Shown here: in pieces, positions 6,817 to 15,122 of the stretch | Layout of the letters: the number at the start of each line of letters is the position of its first letter | Position numbering within the stretch: position 1 is the first letter of the stretch | DNA from: Caulobacteraceae bacterium | GTDB lineage: Bacteria > Pseudomonadota > Alphaproteobacteria > Caulobacterales > Caulobacteraceae | NCBI GenBank assembly: GCA_947476555.1 | Contig: CANJRI010000023.1 | Location: 1 to 33,345 of the forward strand | Direction of reading: 5' to 3' | DNA length: 33,345 nt | The notes under the pieces: generated by a model | The model's database searches: none | Told to the model about the DNA's origin: nothing | What the model saw: only the letters and a program-made list of their open reading frames with translations | Translations under genes and position numbers: made by a program

Positions 6817-7263
6817 CTAAGGCCCCGACGGGCGAGTCCACCTGCTCCCGCCTTCAGCCACGCCGGCCGCCCTTAGCATGTCACCAATGCTGACCCCGGC
6901 GATCCGGCAGACCGCCACGACCCTGTCCAAGGATCGCGAACCGGCGACACATTCGACCCGGCGGCCACGGGTGATCCTTATCAAGACGTCCCGCGCCCGG
7001 CTCCCCCCGGGCTCAGCCAGTTCGGGGGCGAAGAAATCGGCAAGCCGCACCTCGACCCAACGGTTTGGGGCCTTGCCTAAAGCCACACAGAGGCTGTCGC
7101 CTTCCCCCACGTAGGGCGCCGGGCCCATGAACACGCGACCCTGGCGGAGTTCGGCGGGCATCGGACCTTTGTCGGGTATCGCCTTGCACGGATCAGCCGC
7201 AGCGGGCGCGGCAAGCGCCGCCCCCGCAAGGCCTCCGACCATCCATGTCCGGAACCCGACCAC
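6817..7263 (-). CDS. Secreted thermonuclease (SNase)-like protein, catalytic aspartate replaced
   Basis: A 148-residue protein if GTG 7263 is used; ATG 7242 is a later alternative that would lose the basic residue of the signal peptide. Cleavage is likely after PAAA, near residue 23. The mature part follows the staphylococcal-nuclease OB-fold: EGDSL (Asp56), VRL (Arg73), APEL (Glu81), a loop with DRVVAVC (Arg114) and a final AAGVAEGG. Where active enzymes have IDAPE or VDTPE, this protein has FFAPE, so the calcium-binding aspartate is Phe78. It may be inactive or use different chemistry. It lies 53 bases downstream of the TonB-dependent receptor gene on the same strand, so the two may share a transcript. 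Confidence 0.7.
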   Translation of the reverse strand: MVGFRTWMVGGLAGAALAAPAAADPCKAIPDKGPMPAELRQGRVFMGPAPYVGEGDSLCVALGKAPNRWVEVRLADFFAPELAEPGGSRARDVLIRITRGRRVECVAGSRSLDRVVAVCRIAGVSIGDMLRAAGVAEGGSRWTRPSGP

Positions 7264-7316
7264 ACGATCCCCGCCGCGCCACGTCCCAGCCTTGGAGGCG
7301 GCTTCGCCGGTGTCCG

Positions 7317-10187
7317 TCAGAAGTTCGCCCGCACCCCGAATCGGTACGCGCGGCCGATCAGGTCGTACGGGTTGAATTGCCCGCCCGTGCCGGACATGCC
7401 GATCATGGTCAGGTCCGGCGGATTCTTGTCGAGCAGGTTGTTGATCGTCCCGAACACCTGGAAGTTGTCGTTCACGTCGTACTGAGCGCTCAGATTCCAG
7501 TAAACCATGGCCGGGAACAGGTTCTTGTTCACGGTGACGGCGGACGTGGTCTTGATCGCTTCGTAACGCGAATCGTCTGGCCCGATCAGAGCGCGGTTCG
7601 AATAGATCTCGTTGAAGTAGTTCGCCTGCAGCTGGGCGGCGAAGTCGCCTATCGAATAGTCGAAGTTGAACACCCAGCGCCATTCCGAGACGCCGATCGA
7701 CGAACCCGCCGCGTTCAGGGCCACGCCAGCCGTGTCGATGGTGGTGAGCGTGGGCTGGTAACCTCCCTGGGCGTGGAGGCGCAGCGTGCCGATGTTCAGG
7801 TCCTCGATCGGCACAACATAGCTGATATCCAGATCGACGCCCTTGGCCCGAAGCTGGTTCAGGTTGTAGGTCCGCGTGTTGACCAAGGCGACGCCGTAAC
7901 CGGAGTTGGGGTCGAACACGATGGCGTCGCAATAGGTCTGGATGCCGGCGAAGCAGCGGTTCAGGGTTTCCTGACCGCTGACCGAGGCGATCACGCCCTT
8001 GAGCTTGATCCAGTAGTAGTCGGCGGTCAGCGTGAAGCGCGAGGCCCACGACCATTGCGGGCGGAACACCATGCCGCCGGTGAAGGTCTGCGCGACCTCC
8101 GGCACAAGGTCCGTGTTGCCGCTGCCGCGGGTGATCAGCGCGCCGACCTGCCCGTTGAAGGGATTGCGGGTGCCCTGCTGGGTGGAGGGCGCGCCGACCT
8201 GGAAGAGCTCGGTCAGGTTGGGCGCGCGGATATCGCGTGACTGCGTGGCGCGGAAGCGCAGCCAGTCGTTGACGTCCCAGGTGAGGCCCAGCTTGGCGGT
8301 GGTCACCGCGCCGCTGGTTTCGTAGTCGGTCCGGCGGGCCGCCCCGTTCAGGGCGATCTCCTTGGCGAACGCCATATCCCGGATCAGTGGCAGGCCGATC
8401 TCGAGGTAGCCTTCCTTCACGTTGCGGGCGCCGCCGTAGCTTGTGGAGCCGCCGTTGGCGAACGAACGGGCGTCAAGGCCTTCGCCGCGGACACCGAGCG
8501 TGTCCTTCCGGTATTCCGCACCGAACGCGACCGCGAGGGGACCCGCCCACAGCTCGATGGGCGAGCCGCTGACGTTGAAGGCCCAGCTGTCCAGACGGGT
8601 GTTTACGTAGGTGGCCGGCGGGGTGACGACATACCGCTGCGCCTCCGTCGGCACGCCGCCGACGAAGGGGTTGTAGGGAACGCAGCCGGGCAGCACCAAG
8701 GTGCGCGTCGTGGCGTTCAGATTGGGGTTGGTGGCGAGCGGTCCGCAGGCCGGCTGACCGTTGGCGCCGGTCACCACATAGGTGGCGGCGGCGAAGTTCG
8801 CCAAATTCAACGTATTCGGGCGATTGTTGGTGTTGTGGTACCAGCCGTGCGACCAGGACGCATCCCAGTTCCAGTCCTCGCCGACCGTACCCTTCAAGCC
8901 CAGGTTGAACTGCTGGACCCAGGTCCTGTTGTTCTGCTCGTAGCCCGTGTTGCCGTGGCTGTTGGACGCCACATAGGTCGGCAGATAGCCAATGCTGAAC
9001 TGGGTCTGGCCCGCGGCGGTCATCGCCGCGCGCGTGGCCGCGGGAATGTAAGGGTTGGACGCCTGGATCAGGAAGCTGGACATGACGCCGTTCGGGATCT
9101 GCTGCGTGCCGACGACGCCCTGGCCACGGTTGTAGGCGTAGCTGTAGTCGGCGAAGGCGGTGACGTTGTCGGTGATGTCGTAGGTCACGCGCGCCTTGGT
9201 TGCGAGGCGCTCCAGCGGCGCGGCAAGCCAGAAGGTGCCCAGGGCCGTGTTTCCGTAGTTGGACGTACCGATCTGCAGGTTCGACAGCGCCAGGCCGGCG
9301 GCCGGCGCACCGATCTGGGTTCCGATCTGGAAGGCGTAGGGGGTGCCGTCCTCGCGGAAGGCGGTGCCCGCCAGCGGACCGGAGGTGATGATCCCGCCAG
9401 TCACGCCGGTGGCGAGATATTCGACGTTGTTGGCGTAGACGTTCGCCGGCAGCCCGAGCGCGGTGCGCTGGGCGGCGGAGGGCGAGAGGGTGCCCGTTTC
9501 CATGCGGCCCCACTTGCGCGCGTAGATGTTCTCGACCCCGTTCGTGTTCGAATATTCGGCGCCGAAGACGACGTGGGCGCGATCGTTCGCGAAGCCGCGG
9601 CCGTAGGCGAAGCCGAGGGTGTAGCCCTCGTTGTCGCCGGCCTCGGCGACGCCGACTTGCGCGCTGGCGCGGATGCCTTCGAGGCGATCGTTGATGATGA
9701 AGTTCACCACGCCGGCGACGGCGTCCGATCCGTAGGCCGCCGAGGCGCCGCCGGTCACCACCTCGACCCGCTCCACCAGGCTGGACGGGATCCAGTTGGT
9801 GTCGAATACCTGGGTGTTGGTGCCGACCTGGCGCATGCCGTTGACCAGGGTCAGGGTTCGCACGTTACCGAGGCCGCGCAGGTTCACCGTCGCGGTGGCG
9901 TTTGCGCTGCGCTGGGACTGGCCGGCGCCGGAGTCCTGCTTGAACGCGGGGACGTCGTACAGCGCCTCGATGATCTGGGCGGGCGCCTTCTGCTCGATGT
10001 TGGCGCTCGAGACCGTCGCCACGGGCGTCGCCGAGGTAAGGCCGGCGGGCAAGCGGGTGCCCGTGACGACGACCTCCTCAACCCCGTTGTCCTGATCCTG
10101 CGCGTGAGCGCCGCCAGCTAAGACGAGCGCCATAGCAAATGTCGACGCCGCGCCAAGCAATGACAAATTATACGGAGACTTATTCAT
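7317..10187 (-). CDS. TonB-dependent outer-membrane receptor
   Basis: A 956-residue receptor. A signal peptide cleaves after AHA at residue 29. The TonB box follows at once (EEVVVTGTR, about 37-45), then a plug domain (PVATVSSANIEQKAPAQI through SAAYGSDAVAGVVNFIIND) and a 22-strand-type beta barrel ending in the terminal phenylalanine of RFGVRANF, as outer-membrane proteins do. The plug and barrel resemble the Caulobacterales/sphingomonad receptors that take up organic substrates rather than classic siderophore receptors, but the ligand cannot be read from sequence. GGGAGGAAT lies a few bases before ATG 10187. A substrate-binding protein gene is divergently placed across a 349-base spacer. 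Confidence 0.95.
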   Translation of the reverse strand: MNKSPYNLSLLGAASTFAMALVLAGGAHAQDQDNGVEEVVVTGTRLPAGLTSATPVATVSSANIEQKAPAQIIEALYDVPAFKQDSGAGQSQRSANATATVNLRGLGNVRTLTLVNGMRQVGTNTQVFDTNWIPSSLVERVEVVTGGASAAYGSDAVAGVVNFIINDRLEGIRASAQVGVAEAGDNEGYTLGFAYGRGFANDRAHVVFGAEYSNTNGVENIYARKWGRMETGTLSPSAAQRTALGLPANVYANNVEYLATGVTGGIITSGPLAGTAFREDGTPYAFQIGTQIGAPAAGLALSNLQIGTSNYGNTALGTFWLAAPLERLATKARVTYDITDNVTAFADYSYAYNRGQGVVGTQQIPNGVMSSFLIQASNPYIPAATRAAMTAAGQTQFSIGYLPTYVASNSHGNTGYEQNNRTWVQQFNLGLKGTVGEDWNWDASWSHGWYHNTNNRPNTLNLANFAAATYVVTGANGQPACGPLATNPNLNATTRTLVLPGCVPYNPFVGGVPTEAQRYVVTPPATYVNTRLDSWAFNVSGSPIELWAGPLAVAFGAEYRKDTLGVRGEGLDARSFANGGSTSYGGARNVKEGYLEIGLPLIRDMAFAKEIALNGAARRTDYETSGAVTTAKLGLTWDVNDWLRFRATQSRDIRAPNLTELFQVGAPSTQQGTRNPFNGQVGALITRGSGNTDLVPEVAQTFTGGMVFRPQWSWASRFTLTADYYWIKLKGVIASVSGQETLNRCFAGIQTYCDAIVFDPNSGYGVALVNTRTYNLNQLRAKGVDLDISYVVPIEDLNIGTLRLHAQGGYQPTLTTIDTAGVALNAAGSSIGVSEWRWVFNFDYSIGDFAAQLQANYFNEIYSNRALIGPDDSRYEAIKTTSAVTVNKNLFPAMVYWNLSAQYDVNDNFQVFGTINNLLDKNPPDLTMIGMSGTGGQFNPYDLIGRAYRFGVRANF

Positions 10188-10536
10188 TTGTGATTCCTCC
10201 CTTTTATAATCGCTGATGGCGAGGCCAAGCAGCGTGTAACCAAATGGTCCGGCCTCGGTCTCTCACCTCGGTCGATAAAGACCCCTGCCTGGATAAGAGA
10301 CGTTTATTCGAATGTCCCTCACCCCTCTGTCGAAGTAAACCCTCACCGTCTTGCCAGCCCAAAACTGGGGAAGGCTGGATTCAGTCTGCTGCTGGGTCCG
10401 TTTTGCGTAAACGGAAGATGGCAAACGTCGAACGTCGCCTATGGGTCGAAGGCCGACATCCGTACATCCGGCCTTTCATGCCGTCCGAAAAAGCGGCACG
10501 GTCGCCGAACATAAGAGTCCATTTGGGAGGGCCGTC
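10188..10536. other. 349-base divergent spacer with several inverted repeats
   Basis: No gene that I can support lies here. Visible structure includes CCAGCC/GGCTGG around 10350-10376, a 6-bp hairpin CCGTTT/AAACGG (10398-10403 and 10409-10414), a tandem 7-mer AACGTCG (10424-10430 and 10431-10437), and 7-bp arms AAGGCCG/CGGCCTT (10449-10455 and 10469-10475) around a repeated ACATCCG. These are candidates for operators or leader structures serving the receptor and the binding protein. I do not recognise a known riboswitch class. Confidence 0.45.
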
Positions 10537-11556
10537 ATGGCGGGGGTGAAAGCTGTGCATTGGACGTCGCGGCTCTTGATCGGCCTCGCCCTCGCCTTTT
10601 CGGCGCTGGCGCCGGTCGCCGCGCAGGCCCAGGCGAAGCACTACAGGATCGGCATCATCAACTATGCCGCCCCGATGGGCAGACCCGGCGAAGCGCCGGA
10701 CCCGGGCGGCGGGAAGATGCCGGTCAAGGACGCGCTGGCCAAGTACGGCTACGTCGAAGGCGGCAACACCACCTACCACTTCCTCTCCGCCGGGCGAGAT
10801 CTCGGGAAGATGGATCAGCTGGCGCGGGACATGGTGGCCTGGAAGCCCGACGTCATCCTCACGCTGATGAGCAACGCCGGTCTGTACGTCATGCATGCGA
10901 CCGCGAACGATCCCGTCCCGGTGGTGTTCTGGGCCACCGATCCGTTGGAGGAGGGCCTGATCAAGAGCTACATGCGTCCGGGCAAGAACTTCACGGGCTT
11001 CTCCTATGAGCCCGGCTACGCGCTCAAGCAGATGCGGGTGCTGAAGATCCTGAAGCCCAACCTCAAGAAGGTGGCGCACCTCTACAACCACACCTATTCG
11101 CCCGCGCCCTCGCAACGCCGCGAGATCATCGAGGCCGGTCGGTGGATGGGCATCGAGGTCAAGACCTATGAGGTGATGACCAAGGAGGGGCTGGAGCCGG
11201 CGTTCGCGCAGATGAAGAAGGACGGCATGGAGGCCGTCTCCATCGGCCCGCATGAGGTGTTCAACACCAATGGCCCGATCATCGGGCCGCTGTCGCTGAA
11301 GTACGGCCTGCCGACCATGGGCTGCTGCCAGATGTCGATCGTCCAGAACGGCGGCACCGCGGCCTTCGGTCCGCCGGACGGCTGGCCGGCGATGGCCGAG
11401 CGGGTCGACATGATCCTGCAGGGCAGGGCCAAGGTCGGCGACATCCCGGTGCTGCGGATGGCGCCGCCGATGATGCTGAACCTGAAGTCGGTGAAGGCGC
11501 TGGGCCTCACCGCCCCGGACTATCTGATCGACGAGGCGGACAGGCTGATCCAATAG
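10537..11556 (+). CDS. ABC-type substrate-binding protein (ABC_sub_bind family), solitary
   Basis: A 339-residue periplasmic binding protein. ATG 10537 is preferred over the in-frame ATG at 10441: GGGAGG lies 6 bases upstream, and it yields a proper signal peptide (basic start, hydrophobic core, AAQAQA cleavage near residues 29-33). The rest fits the two-lobe ABC_sub_bind group (TrpX-like): KHYRIGIINY, KYGYVEGGNTTYHF, DVILTLMSNA, PVVFWATDP, GKNFTGFSYE and the C-terminal GLTAPDYLIDEAD. No permease or ATPase gene is adjacent, so the transporter is elsewhere or the protein works without one. The divergent TonB receptor suggests a common substrate. Confidence 0.85.
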   Translation: MAGVKAVHWTSRLLIGLALAFSALAPVAAQAQAKHYRIGIINYAAPMGRPGEAPDPGGGKMPVKDALAKYGYVEGGNTTYHFLSAGRDLGKMDQLARDMVAWKPDVILTLMSNAGLYVMHATANDPVPVVFWATDPLEEGLIKSYMRPGKNFTGFSYEPGYALKQMRVLKILKPNLKKVAHLYNHTYSPAPSQRREIIEAGRWMGIEVKTYEVMTKEGLEPAFAQMKKDGMEAVSIGPHEVFNTNGPIIGPLSLKYGLPTMGCCQMSIVQNGGTAAFGPPDGWPAMAERVDMILQGRAKVGDIPVLRMAPPMMLNLKSVKALGLTAPDYLIDEADRLIQ

Positions 11557-11588
11557 CGCGGCCGCCGTCGCGGCCGGCCAAGCGTGGC

Positions 11589-11605
11589 CGTAAACCCTTT
11601 TTACG
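11589..11605 (+). promoter_or_regulatory. Small hairpin in the ihfB leader
   Basis: CGTAAA (11589-11594) pairs with TTTACG (11600-11605) across a 5-base loop, about 54 bases upstream of the ihfB start. It is short, so it may be chance; it could be an operator half-site pair or an mRNA leader hairpin. Confidence 0.25.
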
Positions 11606-11658
11606 CCTTGAATCCAAAGGCCAAGTCGTCCAGGGTCGCCTCGTTTTCGAGGGGCCTC

Positions 11659-11946
11659 ATGATCAAGTCTGAACTGATCGCGAAACTCGCCGAGGAGAAT
11701 CCGCACCTGACGCAGCGCGACATCGAGCGCGTGGTCGGCGTGATCCTGGAGCGGATGATCGAAGCCCTGGAACAGGGCGGGCGGGTGGAGCTTCGTGGAT
11801 TCGGCGCGCTTTCGGTGCGCTCGCGCGAGGCCCGGGCGGCGCGCAATCCGCGCACCGGAGAGCCGGTGGACGTGCGCGCCAAGCACGTCCCGTTCTTCAA
11901 GAGCGGCAAGGAACTGCGCGAGCGGCTGAACGTCGACGAATCCTGA
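11659..11946 (+). CDS. ihfB: Integration host factor subunit beta
   Basis: A 95-residue DNA-bending protein that pairs with IHF-alpha and shapes promoters, origins and recombination sites. The HU/IHF fold is complete: the N-terminal helices ([26 protein letters not shown]), the ELRGFG turn (45-49), and the flexible arm with the intercalating proline at Pro64 in ARNPRTGE, then the closing [12 protein letters not shown] helix. The open frame starts earlier (11584), but ATG 11659 matches the family N-terminus and has GAGGGG upstream. In many proteobacteria ihfB directly follows rpsA; here 10.6 kb of other genes separate them. Confidence 0.95.
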   Translation: MIKSELIAKLAEENPHLTQRDIERVVGVILERMIEALEQGGRVELRGFGALSVRSREARAARNPRTGEPVDVRAKHVPFFKSGKELRERLNVDES

Positions 11947-11969
11947 GTTCGGGACGGAGGGCGCGCGCC

Positions 11970-12383
11970 ATGGGCGTGGTTTCGGAATTCCGTGAATTCA
12001 TCGCCCGGGGCAGCGTCGTCGACCTGGCGGTGGGCGTGATCATCGGCGCGGCCTTCAACGACATCGTCAAATCCCTGGTGGACAACGTGATCATGCCGCC
12101 GATCGGCATGGCGCTGTCGGGGATCGACTTCGCCAAGCTTCAGGTGGTGCTCAAGCCCGACGATCCGGCCACCGAGGCGAGCGAGCTGGTGGCCGTCCAG
12201 TACGGCCTGTTCATCAACGCCTGCATCAAGTTCATGATCGTCGCCTGGGCGATCTTCATGCTGGTGAAGCTGGTCAACATGGCCCGCCGCGCCGAGGCGG
12301 CCAAGCCCGAGGCCCCCACCGCCCCGCCACCGCAGGAGGCGCTGCTGATGGAAATCCGCGATCTCCTGAAGCAAAAGGCCTGA
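11970..12383 (+). CDS. mscL: Large-conductance mechanosensitive channel
   Basis: A 137-residue inner-membrane channel that opens under membrane tension and releases solutes during hypo-osmotic shock. The N-terminal helix and first membrane helix carry the family signature (EFREFIARGSVVDLAVGVIIGAAF, with the pore-lining Gly/Ala residues). A periplasmic loop (about 45-75) is followed by the second membrane helix (YGLFINACIKFMIVAWAIFMLV) and a cytoplasmic helix (LLMEIRDLLKQ). The length is normal. It is 23 bases downstream of ihfB and 19 upstream of trpF, so it may be part of the same transcript. Confidence 0.96.
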   Translation: MGVVSEFREFIARGSVVDLAVGVIIGAAFNDIVKSLVDNVIMPPIGMALSGIDFAKLQVVLKPDDPATEASELVAVQYGLFINACIKFMIVAWAIFMLVKLVNMARRAEAAKPEAPTAPPPQEALLMEIRDLLKQKA

Positions 12384-12402
12384 CAGGCCCTATCTTCACC
12401 CC

Positions 12403-13047
12403 ATGACCGTCACCGCCAAAATCTGCGGCGTCTCGACGCCCCAGGCCGTCCGCGCGGCCCTGGACGGCGGCGCCGGCTATGTGGGCTTCATGTTCTTTCC
12501 CAAAAGCCCACGTGACATCGAACCGGAGGCGGCCCACCGCCTGGCCCTGCCGATCCGGCAGGCGCCGGCCAAGGTCGTGGCGGTTATGGTCGATCCCAGC
12601 GACGAGGATGTGGACCGCATCGCCCGCCTATTGGCGCCAGACCTCCTTCAACTGCACGGCAAGGAGACACCCGCGCGGGTCGGCGAGATCACGCGGCGGA
12701 CCGGCGTTGGAGCCATCAAGGTCCTGTCGGTCTCGGAGTCCGCCGACATCGAGGCGGCGCGGACCTACGAGAGTGTGGTGGAGCATCTGATGTTCGACGC
12801 CAAGGCCCCCAAGGACGCCGATCGGCCCGGCGGCCTGGGCGCGGCGTTCGACTGGAGCCTGCTCGCCGGCCGCCGGTTTTCGCGGCCGTGGTTCCTGGCC
12901 GGGGGGCTCGATCCGTGGAACGTCACCGAGGCGGTGAAGGCCTCCGGCGCGCCGCTGGTGGACGTTTCCTCTGGCGTGGAGCGCGGTCCGGGACTAAAGG
13001 ACCCGCCCTTGATCGCGGCGTTCCTGGACGCCGTCCGCCGCGCCTGA
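12403..13047 (+). CDS. trpF: Phosphoribosylanthranilate isomerase
   Basis: A 214-residue (beta/alpha)8 enzyme of tryptophan synthesis that converts N-(5-phosphoribosyl)anthranilate into 1-(2-carboxyphenylamino)-1-deoxyribulose 5-phosphate. The general base Cys8 (AKICGV) and general acid Asp132 (LMFDAK) are both present. GYVGFMFFPKSPR and FLAGGLDPWNV, with the phosphate-binding DVSSGVE, complete the family pattern. It is the first of three adjacent trp genes; three bases separate its TGA from the likely ATG of trpB, so the genes are co-transcribed. Confidence 0.96.
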   Translation: MTVTAKICGVSTPQAVRAALDGGAGYVGFMFFPKSPRDIEPEAAHRLALPIRQAPAKVVAVMVDPSDEDVDRIARLLAPDLLQLHGKETPARVGEITRRTGVGAIKVLSVSESADIEAARTYESVVEHLMFDAKAPKDADRPGGLGAAFDWSLLAGRRFSRPWFLAGGLDPWNVTEAVKASGAPLVDVSSGVERGPGLKDPPLIAAFLDAVRRA

Positions 13048-13050
13048 GTG

Positions 13051-14286
13051 ATGACCGCCGCACCTCCATCCCCCGGGGCCCGCCCCAACGACTACACGGC
13101 CTATCCCGACGCCAATGGGCGGTTCGGCGACTATGGCGGCCGCTATGTCCCCGAGACCCTGATGCCGCTGGTGCACGACCTGGGCGCGGCCTGGGCCGCG
13201 GCCAAGGCGGATCCGGCGTTCCAGGCGGAGCTGGGCGGGTACCTGACACACTATGTGGGGCGCCCCAGCCCGCTCTATTTCGCCGAGCGGCTGACCGCCC
13301 ACTACGGCGGGGCGAAGATCTACCTGAAGCGCGAGGAGCTGAACCACACCGGCTCCCACAAGATCAACAACTGCATGGGCCAGATCCTGCTGGCCATGCG
13401 GATGGGCAAGACCCGGATCATCGCCGAGACCGGGGCCGGCCAGCACGGGGTGGCCACGGCCACGGTCTGCGCCCGCTTCGGCCTGCCCTGCGTGGTCTAC
13501 ATGGGCGCGGTGGACGTGGAGCGGCAAAAGCCCAACGTGTTCCGCATGAACCTGCTGGGCGCGGAAGTGCGGCCGGTGACGTCGGGATCGGCGACGCTGA
13601 AGGACGCCATGAACGAGGCCCTGCGCGACTGGGTCACCAACGTCCATGACACCTACTACCTGATCGGCTCGGCCGCCGGCCCGCACCCCTATCCGGAGAT
13701 GGTGCGCGACCTGCAGGCGGTGATCGGCCGCGAGACCCGCGAGCAGATGATGGCTATGGAGGGCCGGTTGCCGGACGCGGTGATGGCCTGCGTGGGCGGC
13801 GGCTCCAACGCCATTGGCCTGTTCCACCCGTTCCTGAACGACGAGGGCGTGCGGCTGATCGGGGTGGAGGCGGCCGGCGACGGCATGGGCACGGACCGCC
13901 ACGCCGCGGCCATCAACGGCGGCCGGCCGGGCGTCCTGCACGGCAACATGACCTATCTGCTGCAGGACAAAGAAGGCCAGATCACCGAGGCGCACTCGAT
14001 TTCGGCGGGCCTGGACTATCCGGGCATCGGCCCCGAGCACGCCTGGCTGCACGACGTGGGCCGGGCGACCTATCTGACCGCCACGGACATCGAATCCCTC
14101 GACGCGTTCAAGCTGTGCGCCGAGCTGGAGGGCATCCTTCCCGCCATCGAGTCCGCCCACGCCCTGGCGCGGGTGGGGGACGTGGCCCGCGAGGTCGGCA
14201 AGGACGGGATCGTGGTGCTGAACCTCTCCGGCCGGGGCGACAAGGACGTGGCCACGGTGGCCAACCATCTGGGCATGCAGATTTGA
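13051..14286 (+). CDS. trpB: Tryptophan synthase beta chain
   Basis: A 411-residue PLP enzyme that joins indole and serine to make tryptophan. The PLP lysine is Lys104 in HTGSHKINN. The GGGSNAIG phosphate-binding loop, ETGAGQHG and the C-terminal LSGRGDKDV signature are intact. The start could be GTG 13048 or ATG 13051; the ATG is preferred. The end of the gene overlaps the trpA start (TTGA, 14283-14286), which fits stoichiometric production of the alpha and beta chains. Confidence 0.97.
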   Translation: MTAAPPSPGARPNDYTAYPDANGRFGDYGGRYVPETLMPLVHDLGAAWAAAKADPAFQAELGGYLTHYVGRPSPLYFAERLTAHYGGAKIYLKREELNHTGSHKINNCMGQILLAMRMGKTRIIAETGAGQHGVATATVCARFGLPCVVYMGAVDVERQKPNVFRMNLLGAEVRPVTSGSATLKDAMNEALRDWVTNVHDTYYLIGSAAGPHPYPEMVRDLQAVIGRETREQMMAMEGRLPDAVMACVGGGSNAIGLFHPFLNDEGVRLIGVEAAGDGMGTDRHAAAINGGRPGVLHGNMTYLLQDKEGQITEAHSISAGLDYPGIGPEHAWLHDVGRATYLTATDIESLDAFKLCAELEGILPAIESAHALARVGDVAREVGKDGIVVLNLSGRGDKDVATVANHLGMQI

Positions 14287-15116
14287 GCAAGGCCCGCATC
14301 GACGCCCGCTTCGCGGCTCTGAAGGCCGAAGGCCGCGCGGCCTTCATCGCCTATGTGATGGCCGGCGACCCGGACGCGGCCACGGCGCTGAAGATCCTCA
14401 AGGGTCTGCCCGGCGCCGGGGCCGACATCGTCGAGCTGGGCTTCCCCTTCTCCGATCCCATGGCCGAGGGCCCGCCGATCCAGCGGGCCGCCCAGCGGGC
14501 GCTGGCCAAGGGGATGACGCTGGCCGGGACGCTGGAGCTGGTGCGCGCCTTCCGCGAGACCGACGGGGCCACGCCGCTGATCCTGATGGGCTACACCAAT
14601 CCGCTGGTGACCTGGGGTTACGCCGCCTTCGCGCGCGACGCGGCGGCGGCCGGGGTGGACGGCCTGATCGTCGTGGATTGCCCGCCGGAAGAGGCCGACC
14701 CGCTGGCCGACGCCCTGGACGCGGCGGATGTTTCGCTGATCCGCCTGGCGACCCCCACCACGGACGACGAGCGGCTGAAGGTGGTGATCCGGCGCACCTC
14801 CGGCTTCGTCTACTACGTCTCGGTGGCCGGGGTGACGGGGGTCAAGGAGGCCGACGCGGCCGCCGTGGCGCCCCATGTGGAGCGGGTCCGCAAGGCCTCG
14901 GGCCTTCCGGTGGCGGTCGGCTTCGGCATTAAGACTCCGGAAAGGGCGGCCTCGATAGCTCAGGTAGCCGACGCGGCCGTCGTGGGCTCCGCGCTTGTGG
15001 ACGAAGTGGCCGAAGCAGTGGATTTGAACGAAGACGTGAGCGCCAGAGTTCTTTCCAAAGTGGAATCCTTGGCTAAGGCTGTGCGTAGAGCGCGGCAGGG
15101 CCTAACGGCGGTCTGA
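14283..15116 (+). CDS. trpA: Tryptophan synthase alpha chain
   Basis: A 277-residue (beta/alpha)8 enzyme that cleaves indole-3-glycerol phosphate and channels indole to TrpB. The start is TTG 14283, which shares four bases with the trpB stop (TTGA) and gives the usual N-terminus ([23 protein letters not shown]). The catalytic Glu49 equivalent is Glu51 ([10 protein letters not shown]). The residue that matches catalytic Asp60 is Glu62 (MAEGPPIQ rather than the usual ADGP), a conservative but notable change. The phosphate-binding region ([16 protein letters not shown]) is normal. Towards the 3' end the codon use becomes less GC-rich than in the rest of the operon. Confidence 0.96.
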   Translation: MSKARIDARFAALKAEGRAAFIAYVMAGDPDAATALKILKGLPGAGADIVELGFPFSDPMAEGPPIQRAAQRALAKGMTLAGTLELVRAFRETDGATPLILMGYTNPLVTWGYAAFARDAAAAGVDGLIVVDCPPEEADPLADALDAADVSLIRLATPTTDDERLKVVIRRTSGFVYYVSVAGVTGVKEADAAAVAPHVERVRKASGLPVAVGFGIKTPERAASIAQVADAAVVGSALVDEVAEAVDLNEDVSARVLSKVESLAKAVRRARQGLTAV

Positions 15117-15122
15117 TAACCC

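Noticed and set aside
8835-10121. A 428-residue + strand frame opposite the TonB receptor
   Set aside because: It repeats the usual pattern of antisense frames in GC-rich genes, and the receptor on the other strand is complete.
10205-10210. TATAAT as a possible -10 element
   Set aside because: On the + strand no -35 is correctly spaced. On the minus strand it would start transcription at the receptor's own ribosome site.
10244-10549. A 101-residue frame in the divergent spacer
   Set aside because: No ribosome site, no recognisable composition, and it runs over the start of the binding protein in another frame.
10381-11886. A 501-residue minus-strand frame opposite the binding protein and ihfB
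   Set aside because: It crosses two supported genes and their spacer and has low-complexity composition, so it is a coding shadow.
10537-14286. The TrpX-like binding protein as a tryptophan transporter component because trp genes are nearby
   Set aside because: ihfB and mscL lie in between, there is no permease or ATPase, and the divergent partner is a TonB receptor. The family resemblance is too broad to assign tryptophan.
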